Part shown: positions 24,227 through 34,855 of the stretch, piece by piece
Position numbering within the stretch: position 1 is the stretch's first letter
Layout: each line of letters begins with the position of its first letter
Origin: Phanerochaete sordida
Taxonomy: Eukaryota > Basidiomycota > Agaricomycetes > Polyporales > Phanerochaetaceae
Reading direction: 5' to 3'
DNA length: 64,000 nt
NCBI GenBank assembly: GCA_019973155.2
Contig: BPQB01000002.1
Coordinates: forward strand, 1,508,135 to 1,572,134
The notes under the pieces: model-generated
Seen by the model: the letters and a program-made list of their open reading frames with translations, nothing else
What the model was told of the DNA's origin: nothing
Database searches by the model: none
Translations under genes and position numbers: made by a program

Positions 24227-25160
24227 GTGCGTTTTTGCTATTTTTGCTCATTTACCTTGCATTATTCGGGATGACTGCAAAGTAATACATAACAAACAAG
24301 AGTCAAGCTCCAGAAGTAATGCATTAGTCTTACTGCTGAAGGTGAACCAGATAATTAAGCCACCAGAAGCAATAGAAAGCTCCAGCAGTGGTTCAATGTA
24401 GCTTGAACACTGATAAGTGATGGACAATCGTCTTAGCATGCCTTCAGGGCTCAGAGTATATAGCAAGTATAGCTAAACTATGTTTACCATCCAAAACCAC
24501 TTGTAGCACCTGTTCATGGGCTAATAAAAAGAGATCCACCTTAGGGCATCTATTCTGGCTTACACTTAGTGACATACATGTTCTAAGCATCAGTCCTCGC
24601 TTGCTCAGCTGCTGCTAGTATCAGCTTTGTATCAAAATTGTCTCTACATGACAATGAGAAGGTTTATATGGGCCTCCAGTAATAGAAAGGCTCTGTCCCA
24701 GCAATAGCTTTCCAATTGAAGTGCTTTTGATGGCATCATGACTATGCAACAAGCAATGCTGGATTATAATCGCATTTCTCTGCTATTTGTAGCATTTTTT
24801 GAGCCTCTGGAGATGCAAATACCTCAGTTCTGGTGTTATTTCCTAATCCAGGCACTGTTGATGGCATCATAACTATGCAACAAGCATCACTGGATTATAA
24901 TCACATTTTTCTGATATTTGTAGCCTTCAGTGTAGGCCTGCAAACACAGAAACACGTTTGAGCCGGTATGATTACATAATACAGACACTACTGATGGCAT
25001 CAAAACTATACAACCAGTGTATCCGGAATATTCTATCATTTCTCTGATATTTCTAGCATTTTATTTGAACTCCCCACAGCGGAAAAGCCTTAGAGGCGTT
25101 CATTCTTGCTTATGCAGCTTCGATCACGTAGGGAAAACACGTACTGTATCTTATCAGGAA

Positions 25161-27304
25161 CTCGGACACCCTAGGAACTCGGACACCTGGGTCCTGTTCC
25201 TCAACCTGTGTAGATCCAGACCAAAATATATTTTTGCCTTGTAGTATACATATAGTCCTACGTGTGAGCTATTTTTTGGGTCTTCCACATGGCAGAGGCA
25301 TGCACAGGATATGTTTTTACACGCCGTTATCGTCAACTTGCCTAATTTGGTAATCCCAGAACGCAAGCACTAGTGTTCTCAAGCTCATTGCTTGCGAAGG
25401 ACTGCTCTGCTATGCTTCAAATAATGTACAGGGGTAGTTCAGGGTATATTAGCTATGATAAAATACTCCAGAGTATATTACATCAGGGCATTACTGGTAA
25501 GAACCACATGTTATCTTACAAGCTTGCTGGGAGGAGGGTACACATAGATCGCTTTGCTACTATGTCAGTAATGTCCTGTAAGTTCCTAAAATATTCATGC
25601 ACTCCCCTCATGTTATACTGCACCCTGTAGCATACGATAAGTAATTTCATATGCTCTATGTACACAAGAAGGGGATGCTGAATGTGAAATGCTCAGTTGT
25701 GGGTCTCAGGGAAATGATAAGCCCTCTGGGACTGTAAATTACAATATAAAGCACAAAACGACATCTAGTACGTGTATACAACCCCCGTGTACGTTCTTGT
25801 AGCCATCGCGCGCATATTGAGCTAGCGGGACGGTCTTGTGAGCCTGAACCGTGCTGTCCGACCGCTCTGGCAGAGCTCCTGGCGCCTAGATTACGCTGCT
25901 TTTGGCAGGTGTCCGAGATCTATGTTCACGGGCGGCAGAGAACCCTCCTACAGAAAATATTCGCCACGCTTACAGAACTATGCTTAAAATTCTACTATAT
26001 GGTCTGAGATACGTCTCATATAGTACGCATTGCATTGCATAAGTCAAAAGTATAGTACATACGTGGTGGAATATCCAGTGGTCAATCTCGGCTAAGGTGT
26101 CCGAGATCATGATTAGATACAGTAGCTCGGGGAGGTACTGTAGGCGCCCAGGTAACAGACCACCTAAGCGTCATTTGGTTATTTGTGCTCTTGCCACGAT
26201 GAATGAGGGCTAGCCTTTATTTTTCGTAGATGGGCATTGTTGCGGACCGAGGGTACAAAACGCTGCACGAGGGACGACAAACGGGGAGCGCGACGACGAG
26301 GCGCGGCGGAGCGAGTCACGCTGCTAACGCACAACTTGTTCAGCTGTCCGTATTGACCAAGAGGTCGAGATGACGGACAGGCTACAGGAGCAGGGGTATA
26401 TATACTACTGAGGGCTGCGCACGGACCAGGCAATCATGTGATGTGAAGGTCGCGCGCGTTTCAGAGCGCTTGGGATCGAAGGGCGAAACAGGTCGGAGAT
26501 GTATCAGCGTGGCTGAGTATTCCGGCCCTTTCGGCGAGGCTGCGTCCGGGGAGTCATCAGGCATGATGGTTTCGGCCCGGGGAGATCACGAGGCTACGCG
26601 CAGAGCCCTGGGGCTGTTCTGACACGTGATGGACCGACAGTGACGCGCGTCGGGGACGCTGGCGGCTGTGGTGTGATGCGCCATCAGGAGCGCTGGTGTC
26701 TGTGCCACGCGCGTGCCCTGGGCGGCTATGACTCCTGATGCGTCGAGGGCTGCTCGAGCGCTGGATTAAACCAGGGAAAATCGCAATAAATCGGCGAAAA
26801 ATAGGGCAGGACCGTCATATCCATGACAGGCATTTTTTATGTAGACCAGGAGGAATTTCTTTAGATTTTACGAGACAGATTTACAGGCTACAGAGAGATA
26901 ATTCTGCCTTCGAGCTCAGTGGGCCAAGAAACCAGGAAGTGGACCACTGCTGCGAGCTTCGGTGTATGCATGCTTAGAAGCACTCAAAAAGCATTGCTAA
27001 GCCTTATCTGATGCAATAAATGGTACTCTGCGGCATAACATTGCCAGCCCAACTGGTCGGAGCGATAGAAACGTGAGTTCATGGCGGGCTGGTGGGGCAG
27101 CATGCCAAATCAGGCAAGTCTTAGATTTCAGACACATCTCAGGACACCAACTTGAGAAACCTTGACTGTATGATATTTTAGCTTGCAGAATATGTACATA
27201 CTGTGGTCATGTAGGTACTCAGAAATTTATGCGCCCCGAGAAAGCGTTTTGTGTGAGGAGGACGCAACGAGAAGGAAGGTGGTCTGTTACCTAATCTGGC
27301 CCAC
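25161..27304. other. Loop sequence of copy A, no gene supported
   Basis: 2,144 bp lying inside the 40-bp palindromic arms of copy A and absent from copies B and C, which have loops of 11 and 5 bp. It begins with two direct copies of GGAACTCGGACACC (about 25,158-25,188). No domain-bearing reading frame is seen. Confidence 0.5.
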
Positions 27305-28497
27305 TTCCTGATAAGATACAGTACGCGTTTTCCCTACGTGATCGCTCATGAGTAAGCAAGAACAGGGGTCCTTACCACATTTCCGCGCTTGGGGGCTCAA
27401 ATAAAATGTTAGAAATATCGGAAAAATGGCAGGATATTCCGGATACACTGGTTGTATAGTTTTGATGCCATCAATGGCGTTTGTATTATGTAATCATACC
27501 GGCTCAAACGCTTTTCTGTGTTTACAAGCCTACACTGAAGACTACAAATATTAGAAAAATGGTACTATAATTCAGCAGAGCTCATTGTGCAGTTTTGATG
27601 TCATCAAAAGCGTTTTTGTCTCTCTCCAAGCTTGCATAGAACACTAGAAATATCAAACAAATGTGATCATAATCCAGAGATGCTTATAGCTTACCTTTGA
27701 TGCTCTCAGTGCTTGCTCAATTGGTAACTCACTGCCAACAGAGCTTTTGTGTTTCTGGGGGCGCACATAAAACCCTCAAAACACTGCAAAAATGCCATTA
27801 TAATACAGGCACAGTTTTGGTATAGATTTCATGGCACCAGCGCTTTTTTGAGTATAAACATTGTACCTCTGATGGAAAGTTCCAAGTTTAAGCGCTTTTT
27901 AAAGCGTAAAAATGGCGGATAAATGTGAATATATTCCGAAGTTGTCTGCATACAAGTTTGATAACATGAACACTGCTTTACACTGAAGAATACTGCATGT
28001 TTATCTTCTTTCCCAACACTGGACATATATAAGAGAGAGAAGCTGTATTAGACAGACTCAATTTTGGTGAGCTTTTCCTTCACTTGTTTGAGAACAAATG
28101 TAGACAAAAAACAGACAAGAGAGAGCTCAGTGGAAAAGTGTTGCAGAAATAGAAGAGGAGGGTTTCAAATATCTACCTACAGGCTGCTCTACAGCAGACC
28201 CAGTATTCACATTCAAAGCAAATAACCAACGTGCTAAATAGAGTTTTGGATATCCAACTACACAGGCAATCTTTGTACAATTCGGCCATTTTCCAAACAC
28301 AAAGTACAAGCTGGAAATTTAAGCAAACACTGCTCAACACTGTGCTACCATTGTCAAGCTAGAGGTCAGTCTAAAACAACAATGAACACAGAAATATTGA
28401 ACACAGAGCTACTTATTGCTGGACTAAGGCGTGTAAAGCAGAGAACTGGCTATACAGACACATAAGCACATGAAGCTGGGCTATTATTGCCAGACTA

Positions 28498-28568
28498 GAG
28501 CTGAGACAGACTATCAAGCTGTTTCAGAGTACAGAACTCTGAAACAGCTTGATAGTCTGTCTCAGCTC
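28498..28568. repeat. Perfect 33-bp inverted repeat (hairpin) with 5-bp loop
   Basis: Arms 28498-28530 and 28536-28568 are perfect complements around ACAGA. The arm starts GAGCTGAGACAGACTATCAA. It lies in the conserved block of copy A. Confidence 0.95.
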
Positions 28569-29691
28569 GCCAACCAGAGTACCACAGGCAGCAACACACT
28601 AGTGTAACACTGGAAGCACACTCAGTAGAGGGTGGAGTTTATTTGCAATGAGAAAGCAAAGACCAACAAGGACTTAGATTGCTAGCAGCTTTTTAAGAGG
28701 CGTATAAAGCCTTCCTGAGCAATCATTCTGTAGCATTATAAAACAATTTACACTATTCTCAGAGACAGTTCTACTGCAAGTCCTAAGCTTTCAGGCCTAG
28801 ATCCACAATTTACATGATGCTGGTGCCAAGTTCTATAGTACTTATCAATATCCTTCAAAGCCTGCATATTATTTCCGCATTTTCTGTTACAAAATGCTGC
28901 TTTATGTTAACCTTCAAAGACCTATTCACTCTTGCACTAAGTCAGAATGCTGAACTGTCAGATAATATCCAGATTAATGAGTGCTGCAGTAAAGTGCACA
29001 TTATTTGGTGCATCCAAGAACAGCTAAGTAAAAATAGTGAGCCTGAGCTCTTTTCTACTTTTAAAAGCATATTACAGTTGCTAAATCCATGCACTAGTAC
29101 GCAAGGCTTAAGGCATATGCATATACCCATAGGAAGGCTAGCCTTGCTCTGGACGTACGTCAATCTCTACCTGCAGCAGGCAGACGCTTAGTGGGCACTT
29201 GTTAAGCACTGAGCTTGTCAGCTATTCTCTGTTTTACATCACAAAAATGCAAAAGAATATGCAATATAAGTACATATTCTGAAAGCCACTAATGATCTCT
29301 ATTCACTGATAGTACAACTACCACAATGTGGCCGCTTTCCATGGAGGCCCTCAGCATTGGCACGTGACACTTGACCTAAGCGCTTAAAGAAGAGAGAGCA
29401 ATTGGTGAGGTTCATTGAGTAATCTAACAAGCTTAGTGTAAGTTATGCATAGATGAGGCCTATATTCATACACATATGCAGTACTAGCCTAAAAGATGAG
29501 GCACAGCAGGCTGAAAAAATCGGGCAAGTTTCAATACAAACTTTGTAATGAATTTAAGCGGAGCTTGAAATTTATTTATTGAAGTAACAAACAAAGTTCC
29601 CACGCATAGGGCCAAGGTTTGTAACGATGCTGAAAAGGTCCCAAAGCTGTCACCGGTAAGGATGATTCTTCATTTCATTCAGAAATCGTAA

Positions 29692-30326
29692 AATAAATGA
29701 GTTACCCTAAAAAGTGTACGTCAGAAACCTATTTGATTCCTATTTGAGCTCTACATGCTTTTTGATGGTGCTCTATGTGCAATTTAACCAGTAGGTATGC
29801 ATTCTTTCACTTTAATATTGGCCTTAATGCTTGCTATTTACTATTCATTTGCATATCTGTGCGCTTATTAGAGGCTAGGTCTTTTCTTTCCCTTATCTTC
29901 TTCACTTCTAAATTTTGTAATCAAAGACTACTCCAAGGGTATATTGACTATCTGCTTATTTAATCTCTGTTTTAGACCTTGCAAAGCTCTATTACAGAGC
30001 TTTTGACATCCTAAATGGCCTAATCTACTACGACTATTTTTTCGGCCCTAGTTTATTACTCTTTGAAGGCTTCTCATTTAATAGACCTTTTTTGCCCTCT
30101 TCAGCAGTGCTATGCAAGTGCTCTTTGATACTTATTCCCCTCCTATTTGATTGTTGACTCTGACTCCGAACTTGATATAGACTTTATAGTTGATATACCA
30201 CTTCTTCTTATGACCTTAGTGATATTTAATAGACTGCTTCTGCTAGTTACTTGCTTAATATACCAGCTCTACGTTGAAGCTTTGCTTGCACTACTGGGGC
30301 AATATATAAGCCCTGACTCCATTCTT
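29692..30326. other. Spacer between inverted copies A and B
   Basis: About 635 bp of T-rich sequence between the facing ends of copies A and B. No gene or known repeat is recognised. With A and B it forms the centre of an inverted repeat of more than 10 kb. Confidence 0.5.
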
Positions 30327-33300
30327 TTACGATTTCTGAATGAAATGAAGAATCGTCCTTACGGGTGACAGCTTTGGGACCTTTTCAGCATCGTCACGAA
30401 CCTTGGCCCTATGCGTGGGAACTTTGTTTGTTACTTCAATACACAATGTTCAAGCTCCGCTTCAATTCATTACAAAGTTTGTAATGAAACTTGCTCGATT
30501 TTTTCAGCCTGCTGTGCCTCACCTTTCAAGCTAGTACTGCGTATATGTATGGACATAGGCCTCAACTATGCATCGGTTACACTGAGCTTGTTGGAATACT
30601 CAATGAGCCTTGGCAATTGCTTGCCTTTCTTTGAGCACTTAGGCCAAGTGTCACGTGCCTATGCTGAGGGCACTCCTGGAAAGTAGCCACATTATGGTGG
30701 CTGTACTATCAGTGGATAGAGGTTATCAGTGGCTTTCAGAATATGTACTTATGTTGTATAGTTCTCACCTCTTTGTGATGCAAAACAGAGAACAGCTTGT
30801 AAGCTTGGCGCTTGACAAGCGCCCACTAAGTGCTTGCCTGCTGCAGACAGAGGTTGGCATATGTCCAAAGCAGGAGTGGTCTTGCTATGGAGCTATACAT
30901 ACGCTTTAAGCCTTGCATGCAAGTACATGGATTTAGTAACTGTAAGATGTGTCCAAAGGCTTAAAAGGGCTCTGGCTCACTATCCTTACTTGGCTATTCC
31001 TGAATGCACAAAATCATGTGCACTTTACTGCAGCGCTCATTAGTCCGGATATTAGCTGATGATTTAGCATTCTGACTCAGTGCAGGAGTGAACAGGCCTT
31101 TGAAGGTCACCACACAACAGCATTTTGTTACAGAAAATGCGGAAATATTCTCCACACTTTAAGAGATATTATAAAATACTGTATAACTTGGCAGGCGTAC
31201 CATGGAAGCTTAGAACTTGTAGCAGAAGAATCTCTGAGAATAGATAGCATAGATTGTTTTTGAATGCTGCAGCTTGATCTCTCTGGGAGACTTTATAAGT
31301 CTTCTGGAAAGCCTCTAGCAGTCTAAGTCCTTGTTCGCCTGTGTTTTCCCATCGTGAGTAGGCTCCATCCTCTATTTATTGTGTTCTCAGTGTAACATCA
31401 GTATGCTGCTGCTTGTAGTACTTTGGTCTAGCAAGTAGACCAGTGTCAAGTACTTTGAGATGGCTTGACTGTCTAGTTTAGCTGTAGTCCAGCAACAATA
31501 ATCCAGCTCCATATGCTTGTGTATCTGTACAGCCAGTATTTGGCTGGATATGCTCTAGTCTAGCAACTGTAGCCCAGTGTCCAATATTTCTGTGTTCAGT
31601 GTCGCTGCAGACTGTTCTCCAGTCTGGCAACAGTATTACAGTGTTAAGCAGTGTCTGCCTATATTGCCAGCCTGTACCTTGTGTTCATAGATTTTGCAAG
31701 AACCTGTCTGTGTAGTTAGGTTTCCAAAACTATGTTTAGAACTTTGGTTATGTGCTTTGAATGTGAAATTTGGGTTTGCTGAAGAGCAACCTGCAGGTAG
31801 ATCTTTTATATGCTTTTCTTCTATTTCTGCAACACACTCTCTGAACTCTATCCTCTGCCTTTTTTTCTTTGTCCACATCTATTCTCAAATAACTGAAGCA
31901 GAAGCTGGCCAAAATTGAGTTTGCCTAATATGGTTTCCCTCTTCTATAGATGTTCAGCATTTCAAGGAAGCTAGATACATGGTATCTTTCAGTCTGAAGC
32001 AGTGCCAATGCTATCAAACCTGTATGAGAACATCTTCAGATTATATTCATGTTGATCCGACATTTGTACACTTTGAAAAGCACTCCAACTTGGAAATTCC
32101 AATCAGGGATGCACTTTTTCATGGCAGAAGGGTGCCAATGGCATGAAACTTATATTAAAACTGTGTCAGTATTATAATGGCATTTGTTACAGTATTTCTA
32201 GCATTTCATATAGGCCTCCAGTGATAGAAAGCTCTGTTCTGGCAGCAGGTTTCCAATTGGGCCAGTGCTGATGACATCGAAGGCATGTAATAAGTGTCCC
32301 TAGATTATAATCGCATTTTTCTGATATTTGTAGTATTTTATGCAAGCTTGCAGAGAGACAAAAGCCCAGTGCTGGTGTGATTTACTCATTTAGGCCCTGT
32401 TGATCGCATCAAAACTATACAACAGGCATCCCTGAATTATATTCACATTTTCCCTGTAATTGTAGCCTTCAGTGTAGGCCTACAAACTCATAAACACGTT
32501 TTGGTTGGTAAGATTACGTAATGAGACCGCTGCTGATGGCATCAAAACTATACAACACGTATCCCTGAAATATACTAACATTTTCCGACATTTCTAGCAT
32601 TTTATCTGAGCTCTCCAGGCCGGAAAAGCCCTGGAGGCCTTCATTCTTGCTTATGCAGCTCCAATCACGTAGGGAAAACGCGTACCTCCCCGAGCTACGC
32701 GTTTTCCCTACGTGATCACCCATGAGTAAGCAAGAACAGGGGTCTCTACTACATTTCCGCGCCTGGGAGCTCAAATAAAATGCTAGAAATATCGCAAAAA
32801 TGATAGGATATTCCAGGGATGCGTGTTGTATAGTTTTGACGCTATCAATAGCGTTATCATTACGTAATCATACTTGCACAAACACACTTATGTGTCTGGA
32901 AACCCACAACAAATACTACAAATATTATAAAAATGCGGATATAATCCAGCGATGCGCGTTGTACAGTTTTGATGCCATCAACCGTGTCTAAATCGGGAAT
33001 TTACACCACCACTGGGGTGTTTGCATCTTTGGAGGTTCATATAAAATGCTACAAATATCAGAAAAATGCAATTATAATTCAGTATTGCTTGTTGCATAGT
33101 TTTGATGCTATCAATTGCGCCCAATTGAGAGGCCCTCACCAAAATAGAGCTTTTCTGTCTCTGGAGGCTGATATTAAATACCAGAGATATCCCATGCCTC
33201 TCATTGTCATCTTGAAGTGGTCTCAATATGAAGCTGATGCTATCAGCAGTTGAGCAAGTGAGCACCAATGCTTAGATCATGTGTGTTACCGAGTGTAAGC

Positions 33301-34186
33301 AACGCTAGATGTCTCAAGATGGACTTCCCTCTATTAGCCCAAGAAGAGGTGCTATAAGTAATGTTGAGTAGTAAACATGGTACAGCTATACTTACTATAT
33401 AGTCTGCACCTAGAAGACATGCTAAAATGAGTGTCTGTCACTTATCACTGTTCAGGTTCCATTGAACTACTGCTTGAGCTTTCTATGGCTTCTGGTAGCT
33501 TAATTATTTGGTTTGCCTTTGGCAGTAAAGTAATGCATCACTTGAGCCTTGACTCTAAGCTGTTATGCATTACTTTGCAGTTTTCCCCATAATGCAGGGT
33601 AAATGAGTGGACAATAGCAAAAAAAGCGCACCTGAGCAGAATTGAACCTGCGACTCTCTAAAAAATGCCTTTGCTGTTAACCACTACACTACTTGGGATG
33701 GTGTTTAACATGGCTTTAGTCATCAGAGAGCTATATGTATGCACAGCTCACATTAGTGTTCTAGGGCTTTAGAGCTTTTGAGTTCAGAGTAGAAGGCAAT
33801 GTTTACCCTCTGTTGTCTAAACTTGCATGTACTTGCCTGTCACGCTAATATTGCTACTGACTGAGCAACATCACAAGGCTGGGATTATAGTAAACACGCT
33901 TCAATACGTACAGTATCTCAAAACTATGGCTTTTAGCTCTAATATCTTGTTGGAACTTGAGAGCTCTTCCTTTTGACTTTCGTACTTCTGCATATGTTTC
34001 AGTTGGTGTGGTACATATTACATGGTTACAATCTGTTCTCTTGTCCATGGTTCACTGAACAGCTTCATCAATATGGTCCCTTTGTATTTTTTGTTGTGAT
34101 GCAATATTCTTAAAATTGGGTGCTTGTGTTTTGTGCACTCTCATGAAGAAATCGTACCTGCCAATTTTTGGCCCTACCTACCTAGT
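30327..34186 (-). repeat. Fold-back element copy B (reverse orientation)
   Basis: Same ends as copies A and C but inverted: TTACGATTTCTGAATG at the left and CCTACCTACCTAGT at the right, about 3,860 bp. The centre is a perfect 21-bp inverted repeat (32665-32685, 32697-32717) around an 11-bp spacer. A tRNA-like module lies at about 33,632-33,700 on the minus strand. The conserved block is at about 31,690-31,920. No transposase is present. Confidence 0.75.
33630..33702 (-). other. tRNA-like module in copy B
   Basis: On the minus strand it reads AAGTAGTGTAGTGGTTAACA ... GCAGGTTCAATTCTGC, the best preserved of the A/B box-like modules. The acceptor stem does not pair well, so a functional tRNA is not claimed. 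Confidence 0.45.
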
Positions 34187-34605
34187 TTTAACACTTCTAT
34201 AGTACTGATCATGCTCTATTTGCTCTGAGGCAAAGCTAAACTTGCACTATGTCACTCCTCTCAGAGGTCTATACCAGTCCTTATGGCCTTCTACATCTTA
34301 GTATCTTTGGGCTTAATCACACTATTCCACAGTTACAAGGAACATAATGTATCATTAACTAGGAATAAAATAGCTATTAGTACAGTGCACTAGACATATC
34401 AGAGCAGAGGGCAGAAGAGATGCATGCGGGGGTATTAGCGGGTATCAGAGCAAGTGTGCACATTACAAAACCTCCATGTTGTCAATGTCCATGTACTCCT
34501 ACACTGATTCAACCATGCCCTTGGGCTTGCATACACGCTTGTTGCTGCAAACATGTTAGCAAGCACAAACTGAGCACACAGAAGCACGTACCTGGCATTC
34601 TCTTA
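34187..34605. other. Flank between copy B and DUF6532-like exon
   Basis: About 420 bp with no coding sequence. If the dispersed gene is spliced, this would be part of a very large intron that also holds copies A and B. Confidence 0.4.
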
Positions 34606-34850
34606 CGTGTTGCAGAGAAGGTACTCAAGCGCACCAGGGAGTGTCTCAGAGAGGGAGGCCATGATGGCCTCATAGAACTCGTAGACGTCTCCGTAGTGCT
34701 TGACGGAGAAGTCCCAGGTGTCGTTGTACGGTGTGTGACTCCTGCCGGAGTTAGGCTGCGCGTCGAGGAATAGAATTCTAAGACAGCGTCGAGGAACGGT
34801 GGAAGTTCCTCTATGCAAGGGAGGGTCGGGTAGAGCGGTGTATGTCAAGG
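34606..34850 (-). pseudogene. DUF6532-like gene, C-terminal fragment
   Basis: The minus strand encodes NSGRSHTPYNDTWDFSVKHYGDVYEFYEAIMASLSETLPGALEYLL. The pattern FSVKHYGDVYEFYEAIMASL matches the C-terminal part of DUF6532 domains (FS..xYxxVYxxHxxxL). It is the natural continuation of IHSAIRNMA at about 37,640, from which it is separated by 2.8 kb of inserted sequence. It ends at a donor-like AC|GTAAGA. DUF6532 is an agaricomycete-expanded domain without a known function, often found near mobile elements. Confidence 0.55.
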
Positions 34851-34855
34851 AATAG

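Larger units (their letters stand above)
23693..29691 (+). repeat. Fold-back element copy A (about 3.85 kb plus 2.1-kb loop)
   Basis: One end starts ACTAGGTAGGTAGGGCC and the other ends near CAGAAATCGTAA. A TACGATTTCT motif lies in inverted orientation near both ends. Inside are a tRNA-like module (24,157-24,226), two arms of degenerate units of about 100 bp (containing GATGCCATCA, ATTATAATCCAG, AGAAATATC) in opposite orientation, and a palindromic centre whose 40-bp arms (25121-25160, 27305-27344) differ at one base. Copy A is distinct because this centre encloses 2,144 bp of unrelated, GC-richer sequence. The distal third (28,100-29,691) has a block shared with copies B and C. No transposase is visible. 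AT-rich, unlike the flanking genes. Confidence 0.75.

Noticed and set aside
24600..25060. CRISPR-like array of repeats
   Set aside because: Units are degenerate, without unique spacers of constant length, inside a eukaryotic fold-back element.
33630..33702. Functional tRNA gene
   Set aside because: A and B boxes are good, but the acceptor and anticodon stems do not pair well. Kept as a tRNA-like module.
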